A DNA stretch of 64,000 nucleotides from JAHFPN01 sp963765745 (GCA_963765745.1 CAVXXM010000001.1:186001-250000), one strand, 5' to 3'. Positions 32,650 through 41,518 are shown, numbered from the stretch's first letter. The notes: a model not told the origin generated them from the sequence alone. Program-made: numbers and translations.

Positions 32650-33426
32650 TTAACCCCCGACCATGAGCATGTGACCAGCATCGACCACGATGGTGGAGCC
32701 GGTCATCAGCCGGCCGGCGTCGGAAGCGAGCAGCAAAAACGCCCCGTCGAGGTCGGAAGGATCGCCGAAGCGGTTGAGCGGGATGCCGCCCTGCATGGCC
32801 TGACCTTCCGGGCTCAGAAGAAACTCGCGGTTGATCTCGGTCACCACATAGCCCGGCGCGATGGTGTTCACGCGGATGCCCTTGCGGGCGAATTCGAGCG
32901 CCAGCGCCTTGGTAACCTGCACCACCGCGGCCTTTGCCACGTGATACGAGGAAAGGCCGTAGGCGACCGTAAAGCCGGCAATCGACGAGATGGTGACGAT
33001 GGCGCCGGGCTTTTTGGCCGCGGACATGCGATTGGCCGCCTCGCGCGACCAGAAAAAGACCGCGTCGAGATTGGTGTCGAGCACTTCGCGCCAGCTGCTT
33101 TCCGTCATGTCGGAAATCTTCTTGACGCGCGCAATGCCGGCATTGGCGACGAGCAGATCGACCGGGCCGAAAGCCTTTTCGGCCGCGTCGAAGGCGGCGA
33201 CCATGGCCTTGCGGTCGGTGACATCGGCGACCGCCACCAGCGCCTTGCCGCCGGCCTTTTCGATCTTGGCTTTGAGCGCCTCGAGCCGATCCTTGCGGCG
33301 CGCCACCAGCACCACCTTGGCGCCGTTGGCGGCGGCCACTTCGGCCATGCGCTCGCCGAGCCCGCTCGATGCGCCGGTGATCAGCGCCACCCTGCCGTCC
33401 AGCCGAAAGAGTTTTCCTGCGTCCAT
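32650..33426 (-). CDS. SDR-family oxidoreductase
   Basis: NAD(P)-dependent classical short-chain dehydrogenase of 258 residues. The ATG at 33426 follows GGGAGG; the frame extends 16 codons further up. Cofactor motif T-G-A-S-S-G-L-G near residue 16, N-A-G near 95, catalytic Ser in T-I-S-S-I-A-G near 148 and Y-H-V-A-K near 161 complete the tetrad. The acidic/basic pattern after the first fold (V-A-R-R-K-D-R) suggests NADP preference. Stands 168 bases from the oxidoreductase gene and could be part of the same catabolic set, but no substrate can be named. Confidence 0.85.
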   Translation of the reverse strand: MDAGKLFRLDGRVALITGASSGLGERMAEVAAANGAKVVLVARRKDRLEALKAKIEKAGGKALVAVADVTDRKAMVAAFDAAEKAFGPVDLLVANAGIARVKKISDMTESSWREVLDTNLDAVFFWSREAANRMSAAKKPGAIVTISSIAGFTVAYGLSSYHVAKAAVVQVTKALALEFARKGIRVNTIAPGYVVTEINREFLLSPEGQAMQGGIPLNRFGDPSDLDGAFLLLASDAGRLMTGSTIVVDAGHMLMVGG

Positions 33427-33478
33427 GGCCGCCTCCCGCACGTTTCTAGAGCACGCGCGGCGGTGCGTCGGCAAGGGA

Positions 33479-34477
33479 TCAAGCCGGAAGCAGCCGCTCC
33501 GAGGCGATCAAGCCGGTGATCAGGAGAGCGCCGAAGGCAACAATGACGAGCGCGCCGGCAACTTCCAGTGCATGGAAGGCGATCATGCCCTTGCCGCCGG
33601 ACCGCCCTGCGAAACGCCGGGCCAGCCCGCGCGCCAGGAGCGCGAGCGAGGCCACGGCCGCCACCGTGATCGCGGTGCCGAAGGCCATGACGAAGGTCGC
33701 GAGCACCCCGATCCAGAAAATGCCTTGCGAGAGCGCGAACACGAGCACCAGGATCGCGCCCGAACAGGGCCGCGCGCCCACCGCCACCACCGCGGTCAAG
33801 CCGCGGCGGAACCAGCCCTTGCCCTTCAGCTCCGCCGGCTCCGGTCCGTGCGAATGGTCGTGGCCGTGATGGTGATGGCCGTGCGCATGATCGTGATGGT
33901 GTTGCGCATCCTGCCCGCGCCAAGCCGCGACGAGTGCGCGCCCTTTCTGCCAGGTGAGATAGAGGCCGAAGGCCGCGATCAGCGCGTAGCTGCCGAGCTC
34001 GATCACGCGCACGGTCGTGTTCATGGCGCGCGCGGTGGCGCCGAGTGCGATCGCCGCGATTCCCACCAGCGCGATGGCGGTCAGCGCCTGCAACGCCGAG
34101 GCCGCGGCGGTGAGCGCAAGCCCGCGCCGGTAGGTGGAGCCGTCGGCCAGCAAGTAAGAAGAGATCACCGCCTTGCCGTGGCCGGGACCGGCGGCGTGGA
34201 AAATTCCATAGAGAAAGGAGATGGTGAGCAGCCCGAACGCGGCGCCATCGGTCTTGGCCGAACGCACCGCCTGCACGAGCATGCGATAGAACGCCGCCTG
34301 CTGCGCGATCAGCCAGCCCATGATGCCGGCGGGCTCTACTGGGCGCGGCCCGCCGAAGGGAGAAGTCTGGGCCAGCGCATCGCCGCCGAGCGCAAGCGCC
34401 CCGGCGAGCGCGATCAGGAATAGAACGCCGGCGTATCGCCCTTCCCGCACTTCACACGCCTCAAGGGCAGCGCACAT
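33479..34477 (-). CDS. NicO-family nickel/cobalt efflux protein (RcnA-like)
   Basis: Inner-membrane transporter of 332 residues. Hydrophobic segments flank a central cytoplasmic loop very rich in His/Asp (H-H-H-D-H-A-H-G-H-H-H-H-G-H-D-H near residues 196-211), the hallmark of RcnA-type Ni/Co exporters, and the motif H-A-A-G-P-G-H-G-K-A-V near residue 97. A second signature, G-A-R-P-C-S-G-A, follows the loop. Its start overlaps the end of the DUF1007 gene by 17 bases. Direction of transport is inferred from family; some relatives import. Confidence 0.87.
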   Translation of the reverse strand: MCAALEACEVREGRYAGVLFLIALAGALALGGDALAQTSPFGGPRPVEPAGIMGWLIAQQAAFYRMLVQAVRSAKTDGAAFGLLTISFLYGIFHAAGPGHGKAVISSYLLADGSTYRRGLALTAAASALQALTAIALVGIAAIALGATARAMNTTVRVIELGSYALIAAFGLYLTWQKGRALVAAWRGQDAQHHHDHAHGHHHHGHDHSHGPEPAELKGKGWFRRGLTAVVAVGARPCSGAILVLVFALSQGIFWIGVLATFVMAFGTAITVAAVASLALLARGLARRFAGRSGGKGMIAFHALEVAGALVIVAFGALLITGLIASERLLPA

Positions 34478-35114
34478 TGACGCGATTGGCGAACTGGGAG
34501 CCGTACTGGCTCGCGGCGGTGAGCGAATTGAAGAAGGATTCGGAGAGCCGCCCGGTGGTTGCCGGCGCGGGCTCAGGCTTCTTGGCCTCGAGCGTGCAGG
34601 CCTTGGGCGCGCCGGAGAGCTTCATCGCCTCGCCCTCGGCGAACTCGAAGCCGACGAAATAGGTCGGGTCGAAGATGTCGAGCGAAGCCGCGCCCTTGGC
34701 TGCGGTCTTGACCGGCAGCGTGAAATGCAGCGTGAGCAGCTTCTTCTCATCGGCGACCAGCCAGTAATCGAGCGGCGCGCCGAACTCGATCTGCTTCTCG
34801 CCGTTCTTGCCGACGGTGAAATAGTCGAAATCCTTGAGCGAGGTGACGTTCACCTCGGCCAGCGGCTGCAGCTCGTCGCGCGAGAGTTTGCCGTCGTTGT
34901 CCTTGTCGAGGCCCTGGACGGCGAAGGCGGAGAACGCCTCGTCGAAGGTCCAGGCGTAGCGGATCGCCTGCATGGCGCCGTCGGGCCCATAGACGATCTC
35001 GCCGCGCGCCACGACCCAAACATGCGGATGCGACACCGCCGGTACAACCGCGAAGACAGCTAGCGCCGCGATCACAGCAAGGATCGGATTTCGGACCGTC
35101 ATGAGACTGCCCAT
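34461..35114 (-). CDS. DUF1007 periplasmic protein, partner of NicO transporter
   Basis: 217 residues, Sec signal peptide then H-P-H-V-W-V at the mature N-terminus, the defining His-x-His motif of DUF1007 and a likely metal ligand set. An EF-hand-like loop D-K-D-N-D-G-K-L-S-R-D-E-L lies near residue 70. DUF1007 genes are nearly always beside NicO/RcnA transporters, sometimes fused, so it probably delivers or binds the metal in the periplasm. ATG at 35114 has a close GAGAGG; the ATG four codons later is possible. Overlaps the transporter gene by 17 bases. Confidence 0.82.
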   Translation of the reverse strand: MGSLMTVRNPILAVIAALAVFAVVPAVSHPHVWVVARGEIVYGPDGAMQAIRYAWTFDEAFSAFAVQGLDKDNDGKLSRDELQPLAEVNVTSLKDFDYFTVGKNGEKQIEFGAPLDYWLVADEKKLLTLHFTLPVKTAAKGAASLDIFDPTYFVGFEFAEGEAMKLSGAPKACTLEAKKPEPAPATTGRLSESFFNSLTAASQYGSQFANRVNVRCP

Positions 35115-35163
35115 AGGCCTCTCGAACAGGCCTGTCGACTCCGGCGGAAGCGTGGCGCTTCGC

Positions 35164-35736
35164 CTAACGCAGCACTTGCACCAGCGCGCCGATATGCACG
35201 CGCTCGAACAAGTCTAGCGCATCCGCGTTGTGCATGCGGAAGCAGCCGCTGGAGGCCGCCGAGCCGATCGAATGAGGCGCGTTGGTGCCGTGGATCCGGT
35301 ATTCGCTCCAGCCCAGATACATGGCGCGCGGCCCAAGCGGATTCCTCGGGCCGGGTCCGACATATTTCGGCAGGCTCGGGTTCTCGCGCCGCATGCGCGG
35401 GGTCGGATTCCAGCCCGGGTTCTGCGCCTTGCGGCTCACCCAGAGATCGCCGGACCATTGGAAGCGTGGCTGGCCGACCGCGATCGAGTAGCGCACCGCC
35501 CGGCCACCGCCGAGCGTGTAATAGAGCTTCTTCTCGGCGCTTTTGACGACGATGGTGCCGCGCGGGAAGTCCTCATCGAACTCGACCATCTCCCTGGTCG
35601 AGACCGGTGAAATCTTGACGATCGGCTGATTGCGGACGATTTGGGGCTTGCGGCGCGGCGCTGCGTCGGCTGCGCCGATTGCGGTCAGCGCGAAGGCCGC
35701 CGCGAGGGCGGCAATCAAGGGGTACGAGCGCGTCAT
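35164..35736 (-). CDS. L,D-transpeptidase (YkuD family)
   Basis: Periplasmic peptidoglycan or lipoprotein cross-linking enzyme of 190 residues. The ATG at 35736 follows GGAAGG and begins a Sec signal peptide (I-G-A-A-D-A-A). The YkuD domain contains the His of Y-R-I-H-G-T-N near residue 150 and the nucleophile Cys in S-S-G-C-F-R-M-H-N near residue 165, so the catalytic set is complete. Such proteins are numerous in Hyphomicrobiales, where 3-3 cross-links and links to outer-membrane proteins are common. Stands alone between DUF1007 and the GGT gene. Confidence 0.9.
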   Translation of the reverse strand: MTRSYPLIAALAAAFALTAIGAADAAPRRKPQIVRNQPIVKISPVSTREMVEFDEDFPRGTIVVKSAEKKLYYTLGGGRAVRYSIAVGQPRFQWSGDLWVSRKAQNPGWNPTPRMRRENPSLPKYVGPGPRNPLGPRAMYLGWSEYRIHGTNAPHSIGSAASSGCFRMHNADALDLFERVHIGALVQVLR

Positions 35737-35830
35737 TCCCAACCTTCCGGGTCAATTCCACGTACCGCATAATGAATAATAGAGTCCGTGCCCAAAGCAA
35801 CCCACGGCCGTTAACACATTTGTCAAAGCG

Positions 35831-37426
35831 CTAGACCCCGGCAGCGCCGCCATCGGAGCGCGGGTCGTGGGCGCCTTCCAGCGTCCCGTCGGGATGGACG
35901 ACCACGGCACCGGCATGGCCCATGAGCTCGGTATAGGCATCCGGCAGCACCTGGATGTCGTGACCGGCATTCCTGAGCCGTTCAACGAGACCCTCGGAGA
36001 ATCGGGATTCGAGCCGGACATTGGTAATCTCGGTCCCCCAGGTGCGGCCCAGCAGCCAGCGCGGCCGGTCGATCGCTTCGCCGAGCGGCACCTTATAGAG
36101 GATGTGCCGGGTGAAGACCGCGGCCTGGGTCTGCGGCTGGCCCTCGCCGCCCATGGTGCCATAGGCGAGCGCTCGGCCGTCCTTCAGCAACGCGAGCGCG
36201 GGCGTCAGCGTGTGGAACGGCCGTCGGCCGGGTTCGAGCCGGTTCAGCGCTTTCGGATCGAGCGAGAACGACGAGCCGCGGTTCTGCATCAGGATGCCGG
36301 TCTTGGGCAGCACGCAGCCGGAGCCAAACTCCCAAAACAGCGACTGGATGCACGAGACGACGCGGCCGTCGCCGTCGGCGGCGGCAAAATACACCGTATC
36401 GCCCTTCTTGGCCGGAGCCGGCCAGGGCGCGGCGCGCTTGCCGTCGATCGCCTTGGCTTCGCGGTCCAGCGCCTCGGGCGTGAGATAGGTCGAAGGCTCC
36501 ACGGTCTGCCGCTCAGGATCGGTCACCACCCGGTCGCGGATGCGGAAGGCGCGTTTGGTCGCCTCGATGATGCGGTGGATGTGCTCGAAGCTCTCCGGCG
36601 CGGCGTCGCCGAGCCGCTCGTAGATGCCGAGAATCAGGAGCGAGGCGAGCCCCTGGGTCGGCGACGGGGAGTTATAGAGTGTGCCCTCGCGGATCGGCAT
36701 CGAGAGTGGCTCGCGCGAACGGGCGCGGTAGCGCTCCAGGTCTTCGCGCGTGATGGGGCTGCCGATTTGATCGAGATCGTCGGCGATCTCCCGGCCGATA
36801 TCGCCGCGATAGAAGTCGTCGAGCCCGTTGCGGGCGAGCTGCTCAAGCGTGTCGGGCAGACGGCCGGCCGGGAGCGTCGCCCCCTCCTTCGGCGGCTTGC
36901 CATCGACGAGAAAGGTCGCGACGAAGCCTGGAGCGTCGATCTTCTCGCCGCGGTCGGTGGTGAAGCGCCAGGCATAAGAGCGGGAGACCGGGTAACCCTT
37001 GCGGGCGAGCGCAATGGCGGGTTCCAGAAGCCTTGAGAGCGGCATCCGGCCGCCCTGGGCGCGGGCGGCGTCATAGAGAAGCTGCCAGCCGCCGACCAGT
37101 CCCGGCACCGTGAGCGCCGCGAGCGGCCCGCGCGCCGGTATCACCTCACACCCGGCCTCCCGGTAGAGCTCCCGCGTGGCGCGCGCCCCGGCATAGCCGC
37201 AGGCTTCGATGTAGCGGAGGTGGCCGGACGTCTCGCGGAACAGCCAGAAGGCGTCGCCGCCGAGGTGGTTCATGTGCGGATAGGCGACGACGAGGGCGGC
37301 GCCGGTAGCCAGCGCCGCTTCGAGCGCGTTGCCGCCCTCGGCGAGCACTTCCCTGCCCGCCTCGGCCGCGTAGCGATGCGACGCGGCCACCATGCCGCGG
37401 CGGGAGCGGACGCTTTCCTGAACCAT
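35831..37426 (-). CDS. Gamma-glutamyltransferase family protein
   Basis: N-terminal-nucleophile hydrolase of 531 residues. From the ATG at 37426: large-subunit fold with M-V-A-A-S-H near the start and G-G-N-A-L-E-A, then the probable self-cleavage point before the Thr of G-D-T-V-Y-F-A-A-A-D near residue 345, which becomes the nucleophile, and the small-subunit landmarks N-R-G-S-S-F and G-T-M-G-G-E-G-Q-P-Q. No signal peptide is seen, so it is likely cytoplasmic, like many GGT-related acylases. Acts on glutathione or other gamma-glutamyl or acyl amides; exact substrate unknown. The frame is open further upstream to 37699, over the divergent gene. Confidence 0.85.
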   Translation of the reverse strand: MVQESVRSRRGMVAASHRYAAEAGREVLAEGGNALEAALATGAALVVAYPHMNHLGGDAFWLFRETSGHLRYIEACGYAGARATRELYREAGCEVIPARGPLAALTVPGLVGGWQLLYDAARAQGGRMPLSRLLEPAIALARKGYPVSRSYAWRFTTDRGEKIDAPGFVATFLVDGKPPKEGATLPAGRLPDTLEQLARNGLDDFYRGDIGREIADDLDQIGSPITREDLERYRARSREPLSMPIREGTLYNSPSPTQGLASLLILGIYERLGDAAPESFEHIHRIIEATKRAFRIRDRVVTDPERQTVEPSTYLTPEALDREAKAIDGKRAAPWPAPAKKGDTVYFAAADGDGRVVSCIQSLFWEFGSGCVLPKTGILMQNRGSSFSLDPKALNRLEPGRRPFHTLTPALALLKDGRALAYGTMGGEGQPQTQAAVFTRHILYKVPLGEAIDRPRWLLGRTWGTEITNVRLESRFSEGLVERLRNAGHDIQVLPDAYTELMGHAGAVVVHPDGTLEGAHDPRSDGGAAGV

Positions 37427-37550
37427 GAGAGCCTCTGGAGGGGCGCGGCAGCGGGGCGGGACGGCGCTTGATCGGGGTCGCGATCCGCGCCAAATTGTCC
37501 GCCATTCTAGGGCGAAAGTGCCCGCAAGCGAACCGTCGGAAGGCAAAAAG

Positions 37551-37802
37551 ATGGCCGAGCAAGCTGCCAAGAAGGGCCGGGTGAACTGGCTGAACACGCT
37601 GACGGTGGTCAGCGCCGCCATCTTGATCGGCACCGAGGTGATCGGCGCCGGTCTCGCCACCGCCTGGGCGATCGCCGGCTTCTTCTCGCTCGGCGACATC
37701 GGCGCCTATGTGCTGCAGGCGCTGTTCGGTGTCGGCGCGGTCGCCGTCATCGTCGCTTTCCTACGCGCCGCGACGCGCATCGAGCCGCTCGTCGAGCGCT
37801 GA
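37551..37802 (+). CDS. Small two-helix membrane protein
   Basis: 83 residues with two hydrophobic segments (about 17-45 and 52-72) and a short charged N-terminus M-A-E-Q-A-A-K-K-G-R. The ATG at 37551 is preceded by GGAAGG about ten bases upstream. It is divergent from the GGT gene and upstream of the polyamine leader. Similar small proteins are widespread as hypothetical inner-membrane proteins in Hyphomicrobiales; no function known to me. Confidence 0.7.
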   Translation: MAEQAAKKGRVNWLNTLTVVSAAILIGTEVIGAGLATAWAIAGFFSLGDIGAYVLQALFGVGAVAVIVAFLRAATRIEPLVER

Positions 37803-37929
37803 GCGCGCCGTAGAGAAAAAATTTCTCTTAACGATCGATTCACGACTTCGGTCGCTAAGTTGGCGAGCGCGAAAAAACTTTTGCTGAAAACGCGATTCCC
37901 GCTTGCATGCGCGCGAGAATGTGTTATCT

Positions 37930-38340
37930 CGCAACTGCCCAATTTCGCACGTGCCTGTGGTCGCGTGCCGGTTGACAGATCCCCGGACAAGAGGCCGGTA
38001 AGCTGTCGGGGCAAACCGGTAGCCGGAGTCAACCGGTGCACCCCGCTCTCCGCGAGGGACGCGACTTAAAGCAACGACGTAGCGGGCTTTTTTGGTCTCT
38101 ACCGGCTCTCCCAAGGAGCCGGGGGTCACTGAAGAGGCACTACATCTTTGCCGGCCGTGCGGATCGGTATCTCCTGATCCAAGCGAGTGGCAGCCCTCTC
38201 CGGACTAATTATCCGGAGTTCGTTGTCACAACGGCGCAAGACCAGCCGGCTTAGCCGCCGGCCGACGCGGGCGAAAGCCTGCCAAGGGACGACCGCATCC
38301 GCGGACCCCTTGGCGAGTTTCCGCCGACTTGGAGAGTGGA
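37930..38340 (+). ncRNA. speF-type leader RNA upstream of ornithine decarboxylase
   Basis: About 550 non-coding bases precede the decarboxylase. Stem-loops visible: CCGGCTC/GAGCCGG (38102-38108 with 38116-38122), GGATC/GATCC (38161-38165 with 38176-38180) and CTCCGGA/TCCGGAG (38198-38204 with 38212-38218, loop CTAATTA). A stretch such as GAAGAGGCACTACATCTT (38131 on) looks strongly conserved from memory of alphaproteobacterial speF leaders, a known structured RNA class found before ornithine decarboxylase genes. Limits are approximate and the assignment is by position and recollection, not by covariance search. Confidence 0.65.
38042..38093 (+). terminator. Terminator-like attenuator inside the speF leader
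   Basis: CCCGCT at 38042-38047 can pair with AGCGGG at 38081-38086, with an inner CGC/GCG hairpin, followed after one base by six T (38088-38093). This has the form of an intrinsic terminator within the leader, about 260 bases before the start codon, and would allow control by premature termination. Confidence 0.45.
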
Positions 38341-38351
38341 GGAAAGAAGAA

Positions 38352-39482
38352 GTGACGGAACGCATCCTGGAGTTTCTTCGACGACGCACTGACGACGGCC
38401 CTTGCCTTGTCATCGACCTCGAAGTGGTACGCGACAACTACCAAGCCTTCGCCAAAGCGCTGCCTGACACGCGCGTCTTCTATGCGGTGAAGGCCAACCC
38501 CGATCCCCAGATCCTGAAGCTTCTGGCAGAGCTCGGCTCGTCGTTCGACGCCGCCTCGGTCGCAGAGATCGAGATGGTGCTCGCGGCCGGCGCCGTGGCG
38601 GACCGGATCTCGTACGGTAACACGATCAAGAAGGAGCGCGATATCGCGCGCGCCTTCGCGCTCGGCGTGCGCCTGTTCGCGGTGGACTGCGAGGCGGAGG
38701 TCGAGAAGATCGCCCGCGCCGCTCCCGGCGCCAAGGTGTTCTGCCGCATCCTGTGCGACGGCAACGGCGCCGAATGGCCGCTGTCGCGCAAATTCGGTTG
38801 CGTGCCGGCGATGGCGCCGCGCGTGCTCGAACACGCCCATAAGCTCGGGCTCGTCGCCCATGGCCTCTCCTTCCACGTCGGTTCGCAGCAGAACAACGTG
38901 AAGGCGTGGGACAAGGCGCTGAAGTCGGCGGCCGCCGTGTTCAAGGACATGGCGGAACGCGGCATCACGCTTGCCATGGTCAATCTCGGCGGCGGCTTCC
39001 CGGCGCGCTACGTGAAAGAAGTGCCGACGGTGAAGCTTTACGGCAACGCGATCTTCCGGGCGCTGCGCAAGCACTTCGGCAACCGCATCCCGGAGACGAT
39101 CATCGAGCCGGGCCGCGGCCTGGTAGGTGACGCTGGCGTAATCGAGGCGGAAGTCGTCCTGATTTCGAAGAAGTCGGACGAGGACAAGGTGCGCTGGGTC
39201 TATCTCGACATCGGCAAGTTCGGCGGTCTGGCCGAGACGATGGACGAGGCGATCCGGTACCCGATCCGCACGACCAAGGACGCGGACGAGATGGCGCCAT
39301 GCGTCATCGCGGGCCCGACCTGCGACTCGGTGGACGTGCTCTACGAGAAGGTGCCTTATCTTCTCCCCGTCTCGCTCGCGATCGGCGACAAGGTGCTGAT
39401 CGAGGCGACCGGCGCCTACACGACCACCTACTCGTCCGTGGCGTTCAACGGCTTCCCGCCGCTGAAGTCCTACGCGATCTGA
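38352..39482 (+). CDS. speF: Ornithine decarboxylase, PLP fold type III
   Basis: Makes putrescine from ornithine. 376 residues from the GTG at 38352, which follows GAGGAAAGAAGA; the frame extends upstream into the leader RNA. Fold-III alanine-racemase-like barrel with the PLP lysine in F-Y-A-V-K-A-N-P near residue 50, phosphate-binding G-G-G-F near 215, E-P-G-R-G near 255 and the active-site Cys in C-D-S-V-D near 325. This is the eukaryotic-like ODC group, as in the speF genes of alphaproteobacteria, rather than the large E. coli fold-I enzyme. Some members also use lysine. Forms a tight unit with the GNAT and homospermidine synthase genes. Confidence 0.9.
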   Translation: MTERILEFLRRRTDDGPCLVIDLEVVRDNYQAFAKALPDTRVFYAVKANPDPQILKLLAELGSSFDAASVAEIEMVLAAGAVADRISYGNTIKKERDIARAFALGVRLFAVDCEAEVEKIARAAPGAKVFCRILCDGNGAEWPLSRKFGCVPAMAPRVLEHAHKLGLVAHGLSFHVGSQQNNVKAWDKALKSAAAVFKDMAERGITLAMVNLGGGFPARYVKEVPTVKLYGNAIFRALRKHFGNRIPETIIEPGRGLVGDAGVIEAEVVLISKKSDEDKVRWVYLDIGKFGGLAETMDEAIRYPIRTTKDADEMAPCVIAGPTCDSVDVLYEKVPYLLPVSLAIGDKVLIEATGAYTTTYSSVAFNGFPPLKSYAI

Positions 39483-39487
39483 TCGCC

Positions 39488-40060
39488 GTGATACGGATCG
39501 AAACCGAGGCGCCGGCGGAAGCCGGCGCCCGGGAAAGCCTGCTCGACCTCGCCTTCGGGCGCAGACGGTCGGCCAAGACCTCCCAGCGCCTGCGTGACCA
39601 ACGTCTTCCGGCCGACGGGCTCGCTTTCTCGGCGAGGACCGATGGCGGCCGGGTCATCGGCACGATCAGGCTCTGGCACATCTCGGCCGGCGCCAAGCGG
39701 CCGGCGCTGCTGCTCGGGCCGCTCGCGGTGCATCCGTCGTTCCGCCGCAAAGGCATCGGCTCGGCGCTGGTGCGCGCGGCGCTGGCGAAGGCTCAAGCGC
39801 TCGGCCACGCCGCGGTGCTGCTGGTGGGCGACGAGCCGTTCTATCGCCGCTTCGGCTTCTGCCGCGCGCTCACCGAGCAGTTGCGGCTGCCCGGGCCATT
39901 CGATCGCGACCGTTTCCTCGGGCTCGAGCTCGCACCCGGCGCGCTTGCGAGCGCGCGCGGAATTGTGACGGCCACGGGCGCGCCAGCTCCTGCAACTGTC
40001 CCTGCCTTACCCACAGCCGCGGCCCGGAGATTGACGCCGCGCGCGCGGCATGGCTCTTGA
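39488..40060 (+). CDS. GNAT-family N-acetyltransferase
   Basis: 190 residues from a GTG at 39488, only 5 bases after the decarboxylase stop, so translation is probably coupled. Acetyl-CoA-binding motif A reads R-R-K-G-I-G-S-A-L-V near residue 90, preceded by L-G-P-L-A-V-H-P, and F-Y-R-R-F-G-F near 118 is typical of the YhbS-like group. Lying between two polyamine enzymes it could acetylate putrescine or a related amine, but that is inference only; YhbS-like enzymes have varied or unknown substrates. The C-terminal 30 residues are low-complexity. Confidence 0.83.
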   Translation: MIRIETEAPAEAGARESLLDLAFGRRRSAKTSQRLRDQRLPADGLAFSARTDGGRVIGTIRLWHISAGAKRPALLLGPLAVHPSFRRKGIGSALVRAALAKAQALGHAAVLLVGDEPFYRRFGFCRALTEQLRLPGPFDRDRFLGLELAPGALASARGIVTATGAPAPATVPALPTAAARRLTPRARHGS

Positions 40061-40087
40061 GCGAACGCCAGCGGGGATTCCGGATTC

Positions 40088-41518
40088 ATGACCGAATGGC
40101 CGGTGCACGGCAAAATCGACGGCCCGATCGTGATGATCGGCTTCGGCTCCATCGGCAAGGGTGCGCTGCCCCTGATCGAGCGTCATTTCAAATATGACAA
40201 GAAGCGTTTCGTCGTCATCGACCCCAAGGACAAAGACCGCAAGCTCCTGGACAAACACGGCGTCCGCTTCGTCCATGAGGCGGTGACGAAAGAGAACTAC
40301 CGCGAGCTGCTGACCCCGCTGCTCACCGCCGGCAAAGGCCGCGGCTTCTGCGTCAATCTGTCGGTCGATGTCGCCTCGGTCGCGGTGATGGAGCTGTGCC
40401 GCGAGCTCGGAGCGCTCTATGTCGATACCGTCATCGAGCCCTGGCCCGGCCTCTATTTCAACCCGAAGGAAAGCGCCGAAGGCCGCTCCAACTATAATCT
40501 GCGCGAGCAGCTGATCGAGGCGCGGCGCAAGAAGCCGGGCGGGCCGACCGCGGTGTCCTGCTGCGGCGCCAACCCGGGCATGGTGTCCTGGTTCGTTAAA
40601 CAGGCCCTGCTGAACGTCGCCTCCGATCTCGGCTTGTCCTTCGAAGAGCCCAAAACGCAAGAGGAATGGGCCCGGCTGATGATGGATGCTGGCGTCAAAG
40701 GCATTCATATCGCCGAGCGCGACACCCAGCGCGCCAAGACGCCCAAGCCCATGCGCCAGTTCGTCAATACCTGGTCGGTCGAGGGCTTCGTCGCCGAGGG
40801 CATGCAGCCGGCCGAACTCGGCTGGGGCACCCACGAAAAATGGATGCCGGAGAATGCCGGCACCCACGAGCACGGCTCGCAGGCCGCGATCTATCTCCTG
40901 CAGCCGGGCGCCAATACGCGCGTGCGCTCCTGGTGCCCGACGCCGGGACCGCAATTCGGCTTCCTGGTCACCCACAACGAGTCGATCTCGATCGCCGACT
41001 TCTTCACGCTACGGGAAAAAGGCAAGGCTGTGTACCGGCCGACCTGCCACTACGCCTATCACCCGGCCGACGATGCGGTGCTCTCGATGCACGAGCTGTT
41101 CGGCTCGGGCGGCAAGATGCAGCCGTCGTGGCACATTCTCGACGAGAACGAGATCGTGGACGGCGTGGACGAGCTCGGTGTGCTGCTCTACGGCCATGCC
41201 AAGAACGCCTATTGGTACGGCTCGCAGCTTTCGATCGAGGAGACGCGGGCGGTCGCGCCCTATCAGAACGCGACCGGCCTGCAGGTGACCTCGGCGGTGG
41301 TCGCGGGAATGGTCTGGGCGCTGGAAAACCCCGAAGCCGGGATCGTCGAGGCCGACGAGATGGATTTCCGCCGCTGCCTGCAGATCCAGACGCCCTATCT
41401 CGGGCCGGTGGTCGGCACCTACACGGACTGGACGCCGGTCGACGGCCGCGGCGTGTTCTTCCCCGAGGACATGGACCGCGAAGACCCCTGGCAGTTCAGA
41501 AACGTGCTGGTGCGCTAA
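40088..41518 (+). CDS. hss: Homospermidine synthase
   Basis: NAD-dependent enzyme that joins two putrescines (or putrescine and spermidine) to give sym-homospermidine, the main triamine of many alphaproteobacteria. 476 residues, usual length. Rossmann motif G-F-G-S-I-G-K-G near residue 18, E-P-W-P-G-L-Y-F near 118, C-C-G-A-N-P-G-M-V near 155 and the conserved C-terminal E-A-D-E-M-D-F region. The start ATG is 27 bases after the GNAT stop. With the decarboxylase this makes a complete ornithine-to-homospermidine route in one operon. Confidence 0.93.
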   Translation: MTEWPVHGKIDGPIVMIGFGSIGKGALPLIERHFKYDKKRFVVIDPKDKDRKLLDKHGVRFVHEAVTKENYRELLTPLLTAGKGRGFCVNLSVDVASVAVMELCRELGALYVDTVIEPWPGLYFNPKESAEGRSNYNLREQLIEARRKKPGGPTAVSCCGANPGMVSWFVKQALLNVASDLGLSFEEPKTQEEWARLMMDAGVKGIHIAERDTQRAKTPKPMRQFVNTWSVEGFVAEGMQPAELGWGTHEKWMPENAGTHEHGSQAAIYLLQPGANTRVRSWCPTPGPQFGFLVTHNESISIADFFTLREKGKAVYRPTCHYAYHPADDAVLSMHELFGSGGKMQPSWHILDENEIVDGVDELGVLLYGHAKNAYWYGSQLSIEETRAVAPYQNATGLQVTSAVVAGMVWALENPEAGIVEADEMDFRRCLQIQTPYLGPVVGTYTDWTPVDGRGVFFPEDMDREDPWQFRNVLVR

